Positions 18,536-27,826 of a DNA stretch of 64,000 nt are shown here, piece after piece. This DNA comes from Ignavibacteriales bacterium (GTDB lineage Bacteria; Bacteroidota; Ignavibacteria; Ignavibacteriales; Ignavibacteriaceae): NCBI GenBank assembly GCA_016714125.1, contig JADJNX010000002.1:62001-126000 (forward strand), written 5' to 3'. Position numbers and translations under genes: made by a program. The notes beneath the pieces are model-generated. The model had not been told where the DNA came from. It ran no database searches and worked only from the letters and a program-made list of their open reading frames with translations. Numbering within the stretch: position 1 is the stretch's first letter; the number at the start of each line of letters is the position of its first letter.

Positions 18536-20649
18536 ATGAAAAGAAAAGACCGACTAAAAGACCAGATTAAGAAGTATTTTGTTCCTGAGAATTTTATTAA
18601 CAGGGACTTAAGCTGGATTGAATTTAATAAACGGGTTCTCGAGGAGGCACTAAATCCCAGTCTGCCTTTACTCGAAAGAATCAAGTTTATTTCCATATTC
18701 AGTTCCAATCTTGATGAATTCTACATGATCCGTGTTTCCGGGATCAAAGAGCAGATAGCTGCCAACATTGCCGAGATTACGATCGATGGTTTCACTCCTC
18801 AAAAAACTCTCCATGAGATTGAAAAAAGGACTCAACCACTTGTTTCCGATTTGATCGAATATTGGCACCATGTTATCGTACCGGAGCTTGCACAACACGA
18901 TGTGGTTCTTACAACGATCGATAAACTGACATCGGGAGAACGAGCGAAACTGAATCGTTACTTCGAGGAACAGATCTATCCAGTGTTAACACCACTTGCA
19001 TTTGATCCGAGCCGCCCTTTTCCTTATCTTTCAAATCTGTCTCTTAGCCTGGCGGTAACTATTAAAGATACCGAGGGCGAAATGCAGTTCGCCAGGGTTA
19101 AAGTACCGGGGATTCTCCCCCGCCTCGTCAGGATTGACGAAATATTGCAACAACCCGGAGAAAATGGCGGTAATTCTGAAATAAAAATTATCTGGCTCGA
19201 AGATCTGATCAAAGCCAACATCCACCGTCTTTTCCCAAAAATGAAAATTCTCGACACTTTTGCTTTCAGAGTTACACGAGATACTGATATCGAGATACAG
19301 GAAGATGAAGCTGACGATCTTCTCGAGATGATTGAAGAAAACATCAGACAAAGAATGTTTGGGAATGTTGTTCGTCTCGAAGTTGAAAAAGATATGCCAC
19401 AGTATATGCTCGACACGATTATTACCAATCTTGAGCTGTCAAAACAAGAAGTGCAATCCCTTCGGGCACCACTGGGACTTAGTGGTGTGATGAGTCTCTA
19501 TTCGCTACCTCTTCACCTTGTTAAAGATAAACCATACTTGCCGAAGTTACCAAAGGTATTTGAAGAAGAGAAAACTTCTTCCAGATAATAAAAAGAAGAG
19601 ACATTCTTTTACACCATCCATACGATTCATTTAAGCCCGTTATCGAATTTATCAAACAGGCTTCTGTTGATCCCGATGTTCTTGCAATCAAACAAACTCT
19701 CTACCGTGTTGGGAAAAACTCAAAGGTAATCGAAGCTTTAATTGAAGCTGCGGAGAACAGAAAACAGGTTGCTGTGCTTGTGGAATTAAAAGCACGATTT
19801 GATGAAGAGAATAATATTTATTGGGCAAAACGGCTTGAAGATGTAGGTGTGCATGTGGTTTATGGTCTTGTGGGATTAAAAACTCACGCCAAAATGACCC
19901 TGGTAGTAAGAAAAGAACAGAACAAACTGGCCAGGTATGTTCATGTAGGAACCGGGAATTACAACTCCACAACAGCAAAATTATATACAGATATTGGACT
20001 GTTTACTGCAAATGAAGACATTTGCACCGATGTAAGTGATATTTTCAACTATCTCACAGGTTTTAGCGCCCAAAAAGATTTTAAGCAGGTTGCGGTGGCA
20101 CCTATTAATCTTCGCGCGAAACTTGAGCAGCTGATTTGTAGAGAGATTGCCAATGCAAAAGAGGGTAAGGAGGGAAGAATTATAATCAAATTAAATTCTC
20201 TCGTTGATCCCGAATTGATTGCTTATCTCTACGAAGCTTCAAATGCCGGAGTTATCATAGACTTGATAGTCAGAGGAATTTGTTGTCTCACTCCCGGACT
20301 GCCGGGTGTGTCTGAGAATATCAGAGTGAGAAGTGTTGTTGGTAAATTCCTTGAACATTCAAGAATATTCTATTTCTTGAATGGCGGTGATGATGAAATT
20401 TTTATCAGCAGTGCCGATATCATGCAAAGAAATCTTGACAGACGAGTTGAACTTATGACGCCTGTTTTTGACAAAGAAATTAAAAATTACCTTCGGAATA
20501 CAATTCTTGAGGTTTATCTTCATGACAATGTAAAAGCCAGAATCCTTGCATCCGACAAAACCTACTCTTATGCACCACAGCATAACATAGAAGAGATTAA
20601 CTCGCAGGAGTGGCTAATGAACCAACAATTTGAATATTCAAACTATTAG
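18536..20649 (+). CDS. ppk1: Polyphosphate kinase 1 (frameshift near 19571)
   Basis: Two frames join to about 704 residues, the normal PPK1 length. The N and head domains show NRDLSWIEFNKRVLEEA and SNLDEFYMIRVSG. After an extra base near 19571 the second frame supplies FFQIIKRRDILLHHPYDSF, IKQTLYRVG, VAVLVELKARFDEENN, LKTHAKM, the catalytic-His segment YVHVGTGNYN and SSADIMQRNLDRRVE. PPK1 makes inorganic polyphosphate from ATP through a phospho-His. It is followed 8 bases later by the Mrp gene and probably heads a plus-strand operon. Confidence 0.92.
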
Positions 20650-20657
20650 AGGAATTA

Positions 20658-21767
20658 ATGGCAATAAATAAAGAACAAGTTTTAAATGCTTTGAGCACGG
20701 TGAACGATCCTGATCTTAAAAAAGACCTTGTAACATTAAATATGATTGATAAACTAACGGTTGATGGCAACAACATCTCTTTTGATGTTGTACTCACCAC
20801 ACCCGCATGTCCACTTAAAGAAAAAATAAAAAAAGATTGTGAAAATGCGATAAAAGAATTGGTGCCCGGTGCCAACATTCTTAATATAAATATGACTTCA
20901 AATGTAACTTCGTTTGCATTTAAGAAAAATTCGGGCGGTTTTCTTGATAATGTTAAAAACACCATTGCAATTGCCAGTGGCAAAGGCGGTGTGGGTAAAA
21001 GCACAGTCGCCGTTAACCTCGCGGTTTCTCTCGCACTTGAAGGAGCAAAAGTTGGATTGATAGATGCAGATATCTACGGACCCTCAATTCCTCTAATGCT
21101 GGGCATTAACGAAAGACCTCTCGTTAGAGAAGTTGCCGGAAAGATAAGAATTCAACCCCTTACCAAATTTGGCATCCAACTGATGTCAATAGGATTTCTC
21201 GTTGAAGAAAATTCGCCTGTAATTTGGAGAGGTCCAATGGCAAGTGGTGCGGTAAGACAATTCCTCACCGATGTTGACTGGGACGAGCTCGATTATCTTC
21301 TTTTCGACATGCCTCCGGGAACCGGCGATATTCAGCTTACACTTTGCCAGACCATCCCGTTGACGGGCGCCGTTATAGTAACAACACCGCAGGAAGTCTC
21401 ATTAGTGGATGCAAGAAAAGCAGCGGGAATGTTTGAAAGAGTTAATGTACCTGTTTTGGGTGTGGTAGAAAATATGAGCTATTTTATTGCCCCTGATACA
21501 AAGATAAGATATGATATATTTGGGAATGGTGGTGGAGAAAGACTTGCAAATGAGTGTAACACTACTTTTCTCGGGTCGATCCCGATCGATCCAAGAATCA
21601 GAGTCGGTGGCGACAAAGGTATCCCCGTTGTTTACGATATCCCCGACTCCCACGAAGCCGACATCATTACAAATATTTCAAGGAATTTAGCTGCGCAGAT
21701 TTCGATTGCAAACAACAATTCCGTGGATAACAAATTGGAGATAATTTTAAGCGACGATGACGAATAG
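20658..21767 (+). CDS. mrp: Mrp/ApbC iron-sulfur cluster carrier ATPase
   Basis: A 369-residue protein: an N-terminal MIP18/DUF59 domain (about 1-85, LSTVNDPDLKKDLVTLNMI, TTPACPLKE), then a deviant-Walker P-loop domain (IASGKGGVGKST at about 107-118), DADIYGPSIPLMLG, WRGPMASGAVRQFL and DMPPGTGDIQLT. Members bind and deliver Fe-S clusters. The gene overlaps the following NifU-type gene by about 11 bases, which fits a joint Fe-S role. The frame is intact. Confidence 0.93.
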   Translation: MAINKEQVLNALSTVNDPDLKKDLVTLNMIDKLTVDGNNISFDVVLTTPACPLKEKIKKDCENAIKELVPGANILNINMTSNVTSFAFKKNSGGFLDNVKNTIAIASGKGGVGKSTVAVNLAVSLALEGAKVGLIDADIYGPSIPLMLGINERPLVREVAGKIRIQPLTKFGIQLMSIGFLVEENSPVIWRGPMASGAVRQFLTDVDWDELDYLLFDMPPGTGDIQLTLCQTIPLTGAVIVTTPQEVSLVDARKAAGMFERVNVPVLGVVENMSYFIAPDTKIRYDIFGNGGGERLANECNTTFLGSIPIDPRIRVGGDKGIPVVYDIPDSHEADIITNISRNLAAQISIANNNSVDNKLEIILSDDDE

Positions 21768-21994
21768 CCAAAATCAAAAAATTTTAGATGCTCTTGAGAA
21801 GATAAGACCTTATCTTAAAGCAGATGGTGGTGATATTGAATTGGTTAATGTCACGCCTGACGGCATTGTTGAAGTTAGACTTAACCGGGGCATGCAGTTC
21901 ATGCCCCATGTCTCAAATGACTTTAAGAGCCGGCGTCGAAAGAGCTATTGTAAGAGAAGTGCCCGGAATAAGGAGAGTGGAAGCCGTAGCCTGA
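21757..21994 (+). CDS. NifU C-terminal-type Fe-S scaffold protein (frameshift near 21883)
   Basis: The first frame gives ILDALEKIRPYLKADGGDIELV, the classic NifU/NfuA C-terminal start. Removing one A near 21883 restores LTGACSSCPMSQMTLRAGVE with the cluster-binding CSSC pair and ends in VPGIRRVEAVA at the TGA 21992-21994. As printed, the frame misses both cysteines. The repaired protein has about 79 residues, normal for this domain. It overlaps mrp, indicating a shared Fe-S assembly function. Confidence 0.88.
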
Positions 21995-22055
21995 CCGTAG
22001 GGAACTGATTTGATCTATTTTTGGTTACTATTCTAAACCAACAAATTGCGACAAA

Positions 22056-22695
22056 ATGATCAAAGAAGTTTACTACTGGGACTATTTTAACTCCCTGCTT
22101 AAAGGTGATAAACATCACTGCAAGGAGATTGTCGTTTCGCTTCTCGAAGACGGAACAGATATCAAAGAGATTTACATTGAACTTTTACAAAAATCTCTTT
22201 ATAAGATCGGAAAGATGTGGGAAGAAGGAAACATTTCGATCGCTGAAGAGCACATCGCCTCAAAGATCACCGAATATCTGATTGATATCTCGATAGAGCA
22301 TGCGAAGCATTGCTGAACCATCAGGGAAAAGTTTACTTTTAACTTGCATCGACAAAGAATTCCACGATCTTGGTGCCAGGATGGTTGTAAATCTCTTTGA
22401 ATTGCACGGATGGAAAACCGTATTCCCGGGAGCCAATACTCCCAAAAAAGAGGTACTTGATATGATTGAGATTTTTAAACCCGATGTGGTTGGAATCTCT
22501 TTTAGTCTATATATTAATTATATCAGATTCTTCGAACTTGTTGAAAGTATCAAATTAAAATTCCCTGATCAACCTGTTTTGATTGGGGGGCAGGGTCTTG
22601 CCAATGATATGTCGAACAAGTTATCCAATTATCCAAATGCGAAATATGTACGCTCGATGGATGAATTGGAAGAGTATATAAATTCTTATAAATAA
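22056..22695 (+). CDS. Cobalamin (corrinoid)-binding protein (frameshift near 22306)
   Basis: The N-terminal four-helix cap (B12-binding_2 type; IYIELLQKSLYKIGKMWEEG, ISIAEEHIASKITEYLI) is joined, after a one-base frameshift near 22306, to a Rossmann-type B12 domain: LLLTCIDKEFHDLGARMVVN (the His and Gly of DxHxxG are present, with Glu in place of Asp), LHGWKTVFPGANTP, VVGISFSLY and VLIGGQGL. Repaired length is about 213 residues. Similar stand-alone proteins act as B12- or light-linked regulators or as methyltransferase corrinoid subunits; no partner enzyme is adjacent. A terminator follows. Confidence 0.85.
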
Positions 22696-22711
22696 GATAA
22701 ATTTTTCTTTG

Positions 22712-22738
22712 AAAGCCCCGTCCTCAAAACGGGGCTTT
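22712..22738 (+). terminator. Rho-independent terminator
   Basis: Stem AAAGCCCCG/CGGGGCTTT with a 9-base loop, 16 bases after the corrinoid-binding protein stop. The T-tract downstream is short and mixed (TTTACTATTT). Confidence 0.8.
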
Positions 22739-22890
22739 ACTATTTGAACTCAGTTCTTTAATTTATTTTTTAATTATCAATAAATTATTGTTAAATTTGG
22801 TTTTAAACATTCGATATCTTCAACCAGGATTTAATATCAAATGGTACCCGGCTTAAGTAATCTTACTTTTTTAATTTTCTGGTCTCTGTA

Positions 22891-23601
22891 GTGAGTGAAT
22901 TCATCTCACGAAGGGAGATTAAACACCTTACCTATAATGTTGTTTACCGACAGATTCTTTTCACCGGATTTGAAGCTCTCTCCATAATCACCCTTTCAGC
23001 GGTTGCTGTGGGCGCGGTAATTATCATTCAAGGAAACTCCGTCCTCTCAAATTTTTCACAGAGTCCGATGTATTATAATATCCTTGTGGCGATTATTCCC
23101 CGTGAAATGGGTGCACTTTTAACTGCTCTCATAGTAATAGCCCGCTCAGGAACTGCGATTTCCACAGAACTTGGGAATATGAATATTAATAATGAAACCC
23201 TGGCGATCTACTCGTTTGGGATTTCACCCATTGCTTATCTTGCAGTGCCCAGAGTTTTGGGTATGACCATATCCGTGGTCAGTTTAAGTATCTATTTTAA
23301 TGTAGCAGCATTCAGCAGCAGTTGGTTTGTAAGTTTTCTTACCGATGCCATAATCCCCTCCCAGTTTTTATTTGATCTCTTCTCTGCATTGACACTCACT
23401 GACCTGATGATGGGGGTGATCAAATCGGGGTTATTTGGATTTTTTGGAGGAGTTATCGCATGTTATCACGGATTTAAAGTCCAGAGTGCAATTACAGAAG
23501 TCCCACAGCGCACAATCAAAACTGTGGTAAATTCTGTGACCAGTCTCGTTCTCCTTGATATTATTGTTACAGCAATGTTTTACCTCTACATCTATGATTG
23601 A
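22891..23601 (+). CDS. Diverged MlaE-family permease (locus 2)
   Basis: A 236-residue polytopic membrane protein, GTG start at 22891. It keeps the MlaE outline: an ALSIITLSAVAVGAVIIIQ helix, IPREMGALLTALIVIARSG and STELGNMNINNE. Where locus 1 has EQIDAM in the coupling helix that contacts the ATPase, this one has NETLAI (101-106), losing the conserved Glu-Gln and Asp. The later NVAAF and GVIKSGLFGFFGG helices align with ordinary MlaE. The next gene, overlapping the stop, encodes an ATPase-like protein that has lost its catalytic motifs, so the two appear to have diverged together. Confidence 0.85.
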   Translation: MSEFISRREIKHLTYNVVYRQILFTGFEALSIITLSAVAVGAVIIIQGNSVLSNFSQSPMYYNILVAIIPREMGALLTALIVIARSGTAISTELGNMNINNETLAIYSFGISPIAYLAVPRVLGMTISVVSLSIYFNVAAFSSSWFVSFLTDAIIPSQFLFDLFSALTLTDLMMGVIKSGLFGFFGGVIACYHGFKVQSAITEVPQRTIKTVVNSVTSLVLLDIIVTAMFYLYIYD

Positions 23602-24328
23602 CATCGAATTAATAAATCTCAGCTTCCGCCGTGACGGTGTTACTCTTTTTGAGGATGTGACAGTTGACCTTACAGGGTCCAAATTGATTGCTATCCTTGC
23701 AGACACAGAAGACACTGCTCACACATTGCTCAGATCAATTGCAGGGTTTTTGTGTCCTGATACAGGTGAAGTTTTGATCGGAGGTAAAAGTTTTTATGCC
23801 GGAAATGAGGAAGAACGATCGATGATAATGAGGAGGAACAGTTATGTCTTTTATGCAGGCGGACTTATCTCCAACCTCTCGGTTCTGGAAAACATAATGT
23901 TACCTCTCGATTTTAGAAGGCACCAACTCACAAACGATGAAAAAATGGAAAAGATAACAAAACTTGTATCATATTTTGAGTTGGACCCTGAGATAATTGA
24001 CAAAAGACCTTCGCAACTCTCGAGACCTGAGTTGAAAATAATCAATTTTGTAAGGGCGTATGTAATTGAACCCGAAGCAATAATGATTGAATCCCCTTTC
24101 TCGAGATTGAATAAGAACTATGAAATGCTGATAGAAAACATTATATTAGAGAGTGCTTTTAAGAAGGATATTGTTCACCTCTTCTCGCAAGGATTTGAAT
24201 CGGATTTGATAGATAAATCTGATACAATTTTTGCAATGAATGAAGGAAAAGTCTCAATTTTTTCAAAGGCTGCCGGATCGTATGATGAGTTTAATTTTAC
24301 TGATTTTTTCGAGAATAAGCGAGTTTAG
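23594..24328 (+). CDS. Degenerate (probably inactive) MlaF-like ABC ATPase homologue
   Basis: A 244-residue protein. I chose ATG at 23594 (MIDIELINLSF), which overlaps the permease stop. The ABC-ATPase fold is recognisable (FEDVTVDLTGSKLIAIL, SVLENIMLPL, IFAMNEGKV), but every catalytic motif is altered: the Walker A position reads ADTEDTAH (36-43) instead of GxxxxGKS, the Q-loop FQ is FY (Tyr87), the signature LSGG is LSRPE (142-146), Walker B DE is ES (166-167), and no TH switch is visible. The frame is open over its full length and the neighbours are conserved in order, so this is not simple decay. It may be a structural or regulatory subunit. Whether another ATPase serves the complex is unknown. 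Confidence 0.85.
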   Translation: MIDIELINLSFRRDGVTLFEDVTVDLTGSKLIAILADTEDTAHTLLRSIAGFLCPDTGEVLIGGKSFYAGNEEERSMIMRRNSYVFYAGGLISNLSVLENIMLPLDFRRHQLTNDEKMEKITKLVSYFELDPEIIDKRPSQLSRPELKIINFVRAYVIEPEAIMIESPFSRLNKNYEMLIENIILESAFKKDIVHLFSQGFESDLIDKSDTIFAMNEGKVSIFSKAAGSYDEFNFTDFFENKRV

Positions 24329-24334
24329 AGCATA

Positions 24335-25395
24335 ATGTCGAAAATCCGCTATACAAAAATCCTTGTCCTCACATTTGTCGCTATCGCTGTGGTAGCGGTG
24401 GCAAGTCTCACTTTATCTATCATGATCAGTGAAAAAATCTTTTCCAATAAACTGAACTACAGAGCTAAATTCTCTGATGCAACTGGATTAAAAGGAAATG
24501 TACCTGTAATTTTTAAAGGATTTAAGATCGGGTACTTAAATACTCTTGAACTTGCTCCCGACAATAGTGTGTATGGCGACCTTCACATCTACGAAGAATA
24601 TGAAAGCTTGATCCGCGAAAATTGTATCCTTTATAAAAATGCCAACTTCATCACCTCAGTCACCAGTATCCTTTTGCTCACCGGACCCGGCGAGAGTAAA
24701 CCTCTGCCAATCGGAAGGATAATCCCCGGATTCGACACTAAGGAGGGCAAAATGATGCAGCGGAAATATGGGATCGAATATCAGGGAGAAGTTATCAACT
24801 CTTTTATGTTTAAAATGGAATCTTTTCTGGAAGACTTAAATCCCCAAATTGCCGGTGCCAGTGATACTGTCAAGTCACCGCTGATGGATACATTTGAATC
24901 CCTCAATTCAGCTCTCAAAAAATGAATTCGATTATCACCAATGTGGATGAAACAGTTTCGATTGTTAAAGAAGGACTACAACAAAGCAAAGGTGGTGCTT
25001 TTGGAGGACTTGCAAAACTTGACGGCCTGATGGGTGAACTTTTGGTCACAACAAAAGGTGCTCAGAATTTGATGCATTCGCTTGATGCAACTCTGGTAAA
25101 CTACAAAAAACCCGATAGCCTTGCAATAAAAATGATTGACCCGACAGGTGAAAACCTGTTTAAGCCTGTTAAAACATCGCTCAACTCAATTAATGATCTG
25201 CTTCCTGAGATACACAAACTCTTAACTTATACAAATGATCAAACAACAAACCTTTCGCTGATTCAGGAGAAAATTAAAAAAGTCCTCGATGATCTGAAAG
25301 TAACTCTCGAAATAATCAACAAAAATCCATTGATCAATCTTGGGACCGAAGTAGGTGGGAAAAAAGTTGAACAAGGAAAGAAGAGACCAAGATGA
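24335..25395 (+). CDS. MlaD/MCE protein (locus 2; frameshift near 24916)
   Basis: An N-terminal anchor helix (ILVLTFVAIAVVAVASLTL), one MCE domain (KFSDATGLKGNVPVIFKG, FKIGYLNTLELA, LLLTGPGESKPL) and a helical tail. The first frame stops after SALKK in a poly-A run; one added A near 24916 joins it directly to MNSIITNVDETVSIVKEG and on to 25395, giving about 353 residues, the same size as MlaD of locus 1. Two separate proteins overlapping by ATGA is the alternative, but less likely. It is followed by a lipoprotein whose ATG overlaps its stop. Confidence 0.82.
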
Positions 25396-26352
25396 GGATT
25401 TTAAATTTCCTTCTCTTGATTGTATGTTTAACTTTCCTCTCGGGTTGTTTCTCTTCAACTGTTGTTGATGACCAAAAAAGTGATTCACAAACTGATGGTG
25501 ACGATTTTTTTAATCTGGCTAATGACCTTATCAATAGAAACAGTGTAGGACCCGCACTAATATCACTTGATGAAGCTTATAACAGTTATTCACTGCTCGA
25601 TGATGTTTCCGGGAAAACCAAAGTCCTCTTAAAAAAGCAAATATTTACGGTGCTGAAGGTGACATCAAAAAGGTGACAGCATCATTACATCTCAGTTCCT
25701 GATGCTTCCCGCGAGAAGTGACAGCATAAATTACCTTAACTCACTTTCTGAATATTATTATACAACCAGAAGATATGACAGCGTTCTGGTTCTCGCTACA
25801 AGATTCAAGGAGCATTATACCAATGCCTCAACGGCGCTGATTTCTACAGCTTATCTTGCGCTTTCAAAATTTGCACTCAAAGCCGATTATGAAATAGAAC
25901 TTACCAACCTGAATAAAGCTTTTGTTGCTTTGGACAGAGATCAAAGGTATCCGGGTGATCAACTTTCTTTTGCATATTACACCAGGTCGTATATTGCATC
26001 AAAAGAAGGGAAACTGGATGATGCATATTTTTGGGGAAATAAAGCCTATAACCAGGATTTATATAATGAAGACTACATTGCTATTGCTTATGATCTCGAA
26101 TTGCTTGCAGGGATTGCGGAAAAGAGAGGGAAAATTGGGGATGAAGCAGAGCTCTTTAAAAGGGCAGCAGACTCATATTTTGCCGTGGGAATTGAAGGTC
26201 ATGCAACTTATACGGAAGTGAAAAGCCTGATCCACAGACTAAATCTAAAAGGCGATAATCCATTTCTGAAAAATCGCCTTAAACATTTGAAAGATAAAGT
26301 GACTGATAAGTCACTACTGCCTGAGATAAACAAATTATTGCTTAAACAGTAA
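25392..26352 (+). CDS. Helical-repeat (TPR-like) lipoprotein of Mla locus 2 (frameshifts near 25635 and 25668)
   Basis: ATG at 25392 overlaps the MCE gene stop. A lipoprotein signal (LLLIVCLTFLSGC) is followed by an acidic linker and helical repeats: FFNLANDLINRNSVGPALIS, then through two frame changes at A-runs (LLKKANIYGAEGDIKK, then GDSIITSQFLMLPARSDS), and YYTTRRYDSVLVLATRF, SKEGKLDDAYFWGNKAYN, GIAEKRGKIGDEAELFKRA. These look like TPR units. About 318 residues after repair. It likely works with the diverged Mla complex on the outer leaflet or in the periplasm; its function is not known. Confidence 0.7.
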
Positions 26353-27798
26353 TTTTATCCAATGCAGTTTTTATTCTTGACAGCACTTCTTCTTTGCCAA
26401 GCGCCTCTAAAATATCAAACAATCCCGGACCTGAAGTAACCCCCGAAACAGCCAGTCTAACAGGATGAATCAACTTCCCTGCTCCTGCCCCAATCTCTTC
26501 AGCGGTTTTTCTTAAAGCAGTTTCATAATCTTCTTTAGATGGATTAGAGAGACTTTCAATTTTTGCATATAACTTGTCAGAAGTCCAGGAGTATCTTCTT
26601 TCCACCCTTTCTGAATCCCCTTCTCATCATACGAGTCCGGTTTCGCGAAAAAATAACCTGCATTTTGTGGGATTTCTTTAATGAATTTTACTCTCTCCTT
26701 CATCGCAACCACAACTTTTTCGAGCAATTCATCACTAAAATCATCGGAATATTCACCAATCGTGATCAATTCTTCTTTAAGAAGTGATGCAAGCTCTGAA
26801 TCACTTTTGGCTCTCAGATGTTCGGCATTTAACCAGTCAAGTTTTTCAAGATTAAAAACCGCACCCGATTTATTTATTCTGTCGAGTGAAAATGAATCAA
26901 CTAATTCATTCATATAATAAAACTCACGGTCATCACCTGCGTTCCAGCCGAGAAGTGCGATAAAGTTTATCAGTGCCTCTTTCAGATATCCCTTGGCGCG
27001 ATAATCTTCAACAGCCACATCCCCCTGCCGTTTACTAAGTTTTGACCTGTCAGGATTTAAGAGGAGCGGAAGATGAGCAAATACAGGTACTTCCCATCCA
27101 AATGCCTGGTATAAAAGAACATGTTTTGGAGTTGATGGAAGCCACTCCTCACCTCTTATTGTGTGGGTAATTTTCATTAAATGATCATCCACTACATTGG
27201 CAAGATGATATGTGGGAAAACCATCACTTTTTATAAGAACCTGGTCGTCTATCGTGTTTGTATCAAAATCGATGTTTCCACGAATAATGTCTTTTACATG
27301 AACCCTTTGGTTTGCCACAACATTCATTCTTACAACATAAGGCAGACCATCCTTTAGTTTCTCAGCCACTTCTTCAGGGGTTAACTTCAGGCAATGTTTG
27401 TCATAAACGCTTTGTTCACCTTTTGCTTTTTGACCGTCCCTAAGAAAATCGAGTCTCTCTTTTGAACAAAAACAGTAGTAGGCCTTCCCCGATTCTAACA
27501 GTTTTTCAGTGTGTTCCTTATAAATTTCAAGTCGTTCCGACTGTATGTAGGGACCATATTCGCCGCCAATTCCGGGGCCTTCATCGTAATGCAAACCCGA
27601 CCAGTTCATTGTAGAAATAAGATTTTCAACTGCACCCTCAACAAAGCGTGCACGGTCGGTATCCTCTATTCGAAGAATAAATTTACCGCCGGTTTTTTTT
27701 GCGAAAAGGTAGTTGTAGAGGGCGGTTCTTAAGCCGCCAATATGTAGATATCCTGTGGGGCTCGGAGCAAACCTGACCCTTGGAAATTCTGAGATCAT
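26342..27798 (-). CDS. gltX: Glutamyl-tRNA synthetase (frameshift near 26585)
   Basis: Class I synthetase with the HIGH-type motif PSPTGYLHIGGLRTAL (residues 13-28) and KLSKR as KMSKS. GIGGEYGPYIQSER, GLPYVVRMN and DDREFYYMNELVDSF are also typical. Near 26585 the frame changes and the C-terminal anticodon-binding end (KLYAKIESLSNPSKEDYE, IHPVRLAVSG, GPGLFDILEALG) follows in the other frame, giving about 485 residues, the family length. It charges tRNA-Glu. The stop overlaps the 3' end of the convergent lipoprotein gene. Confidence 0.94.
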
Positions 27799-27826
27799 TT
27801 GTAGTTACTTTCCGAAAACAGCGAAA

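Noticed and set aside
22792..22799. TAAATTTG as a -7 box for Mla locus 2
   Set aside because: The -33 position has TTA instead of TTG and the start codon is about 90 bases away; too weak to list.
24922..25395. Separate second gene after the locus 2 MCE protein
   Set aside because: One extra A in the poly-A run joins it to the upstream frame and yields the same length as MlaD of locus 1.
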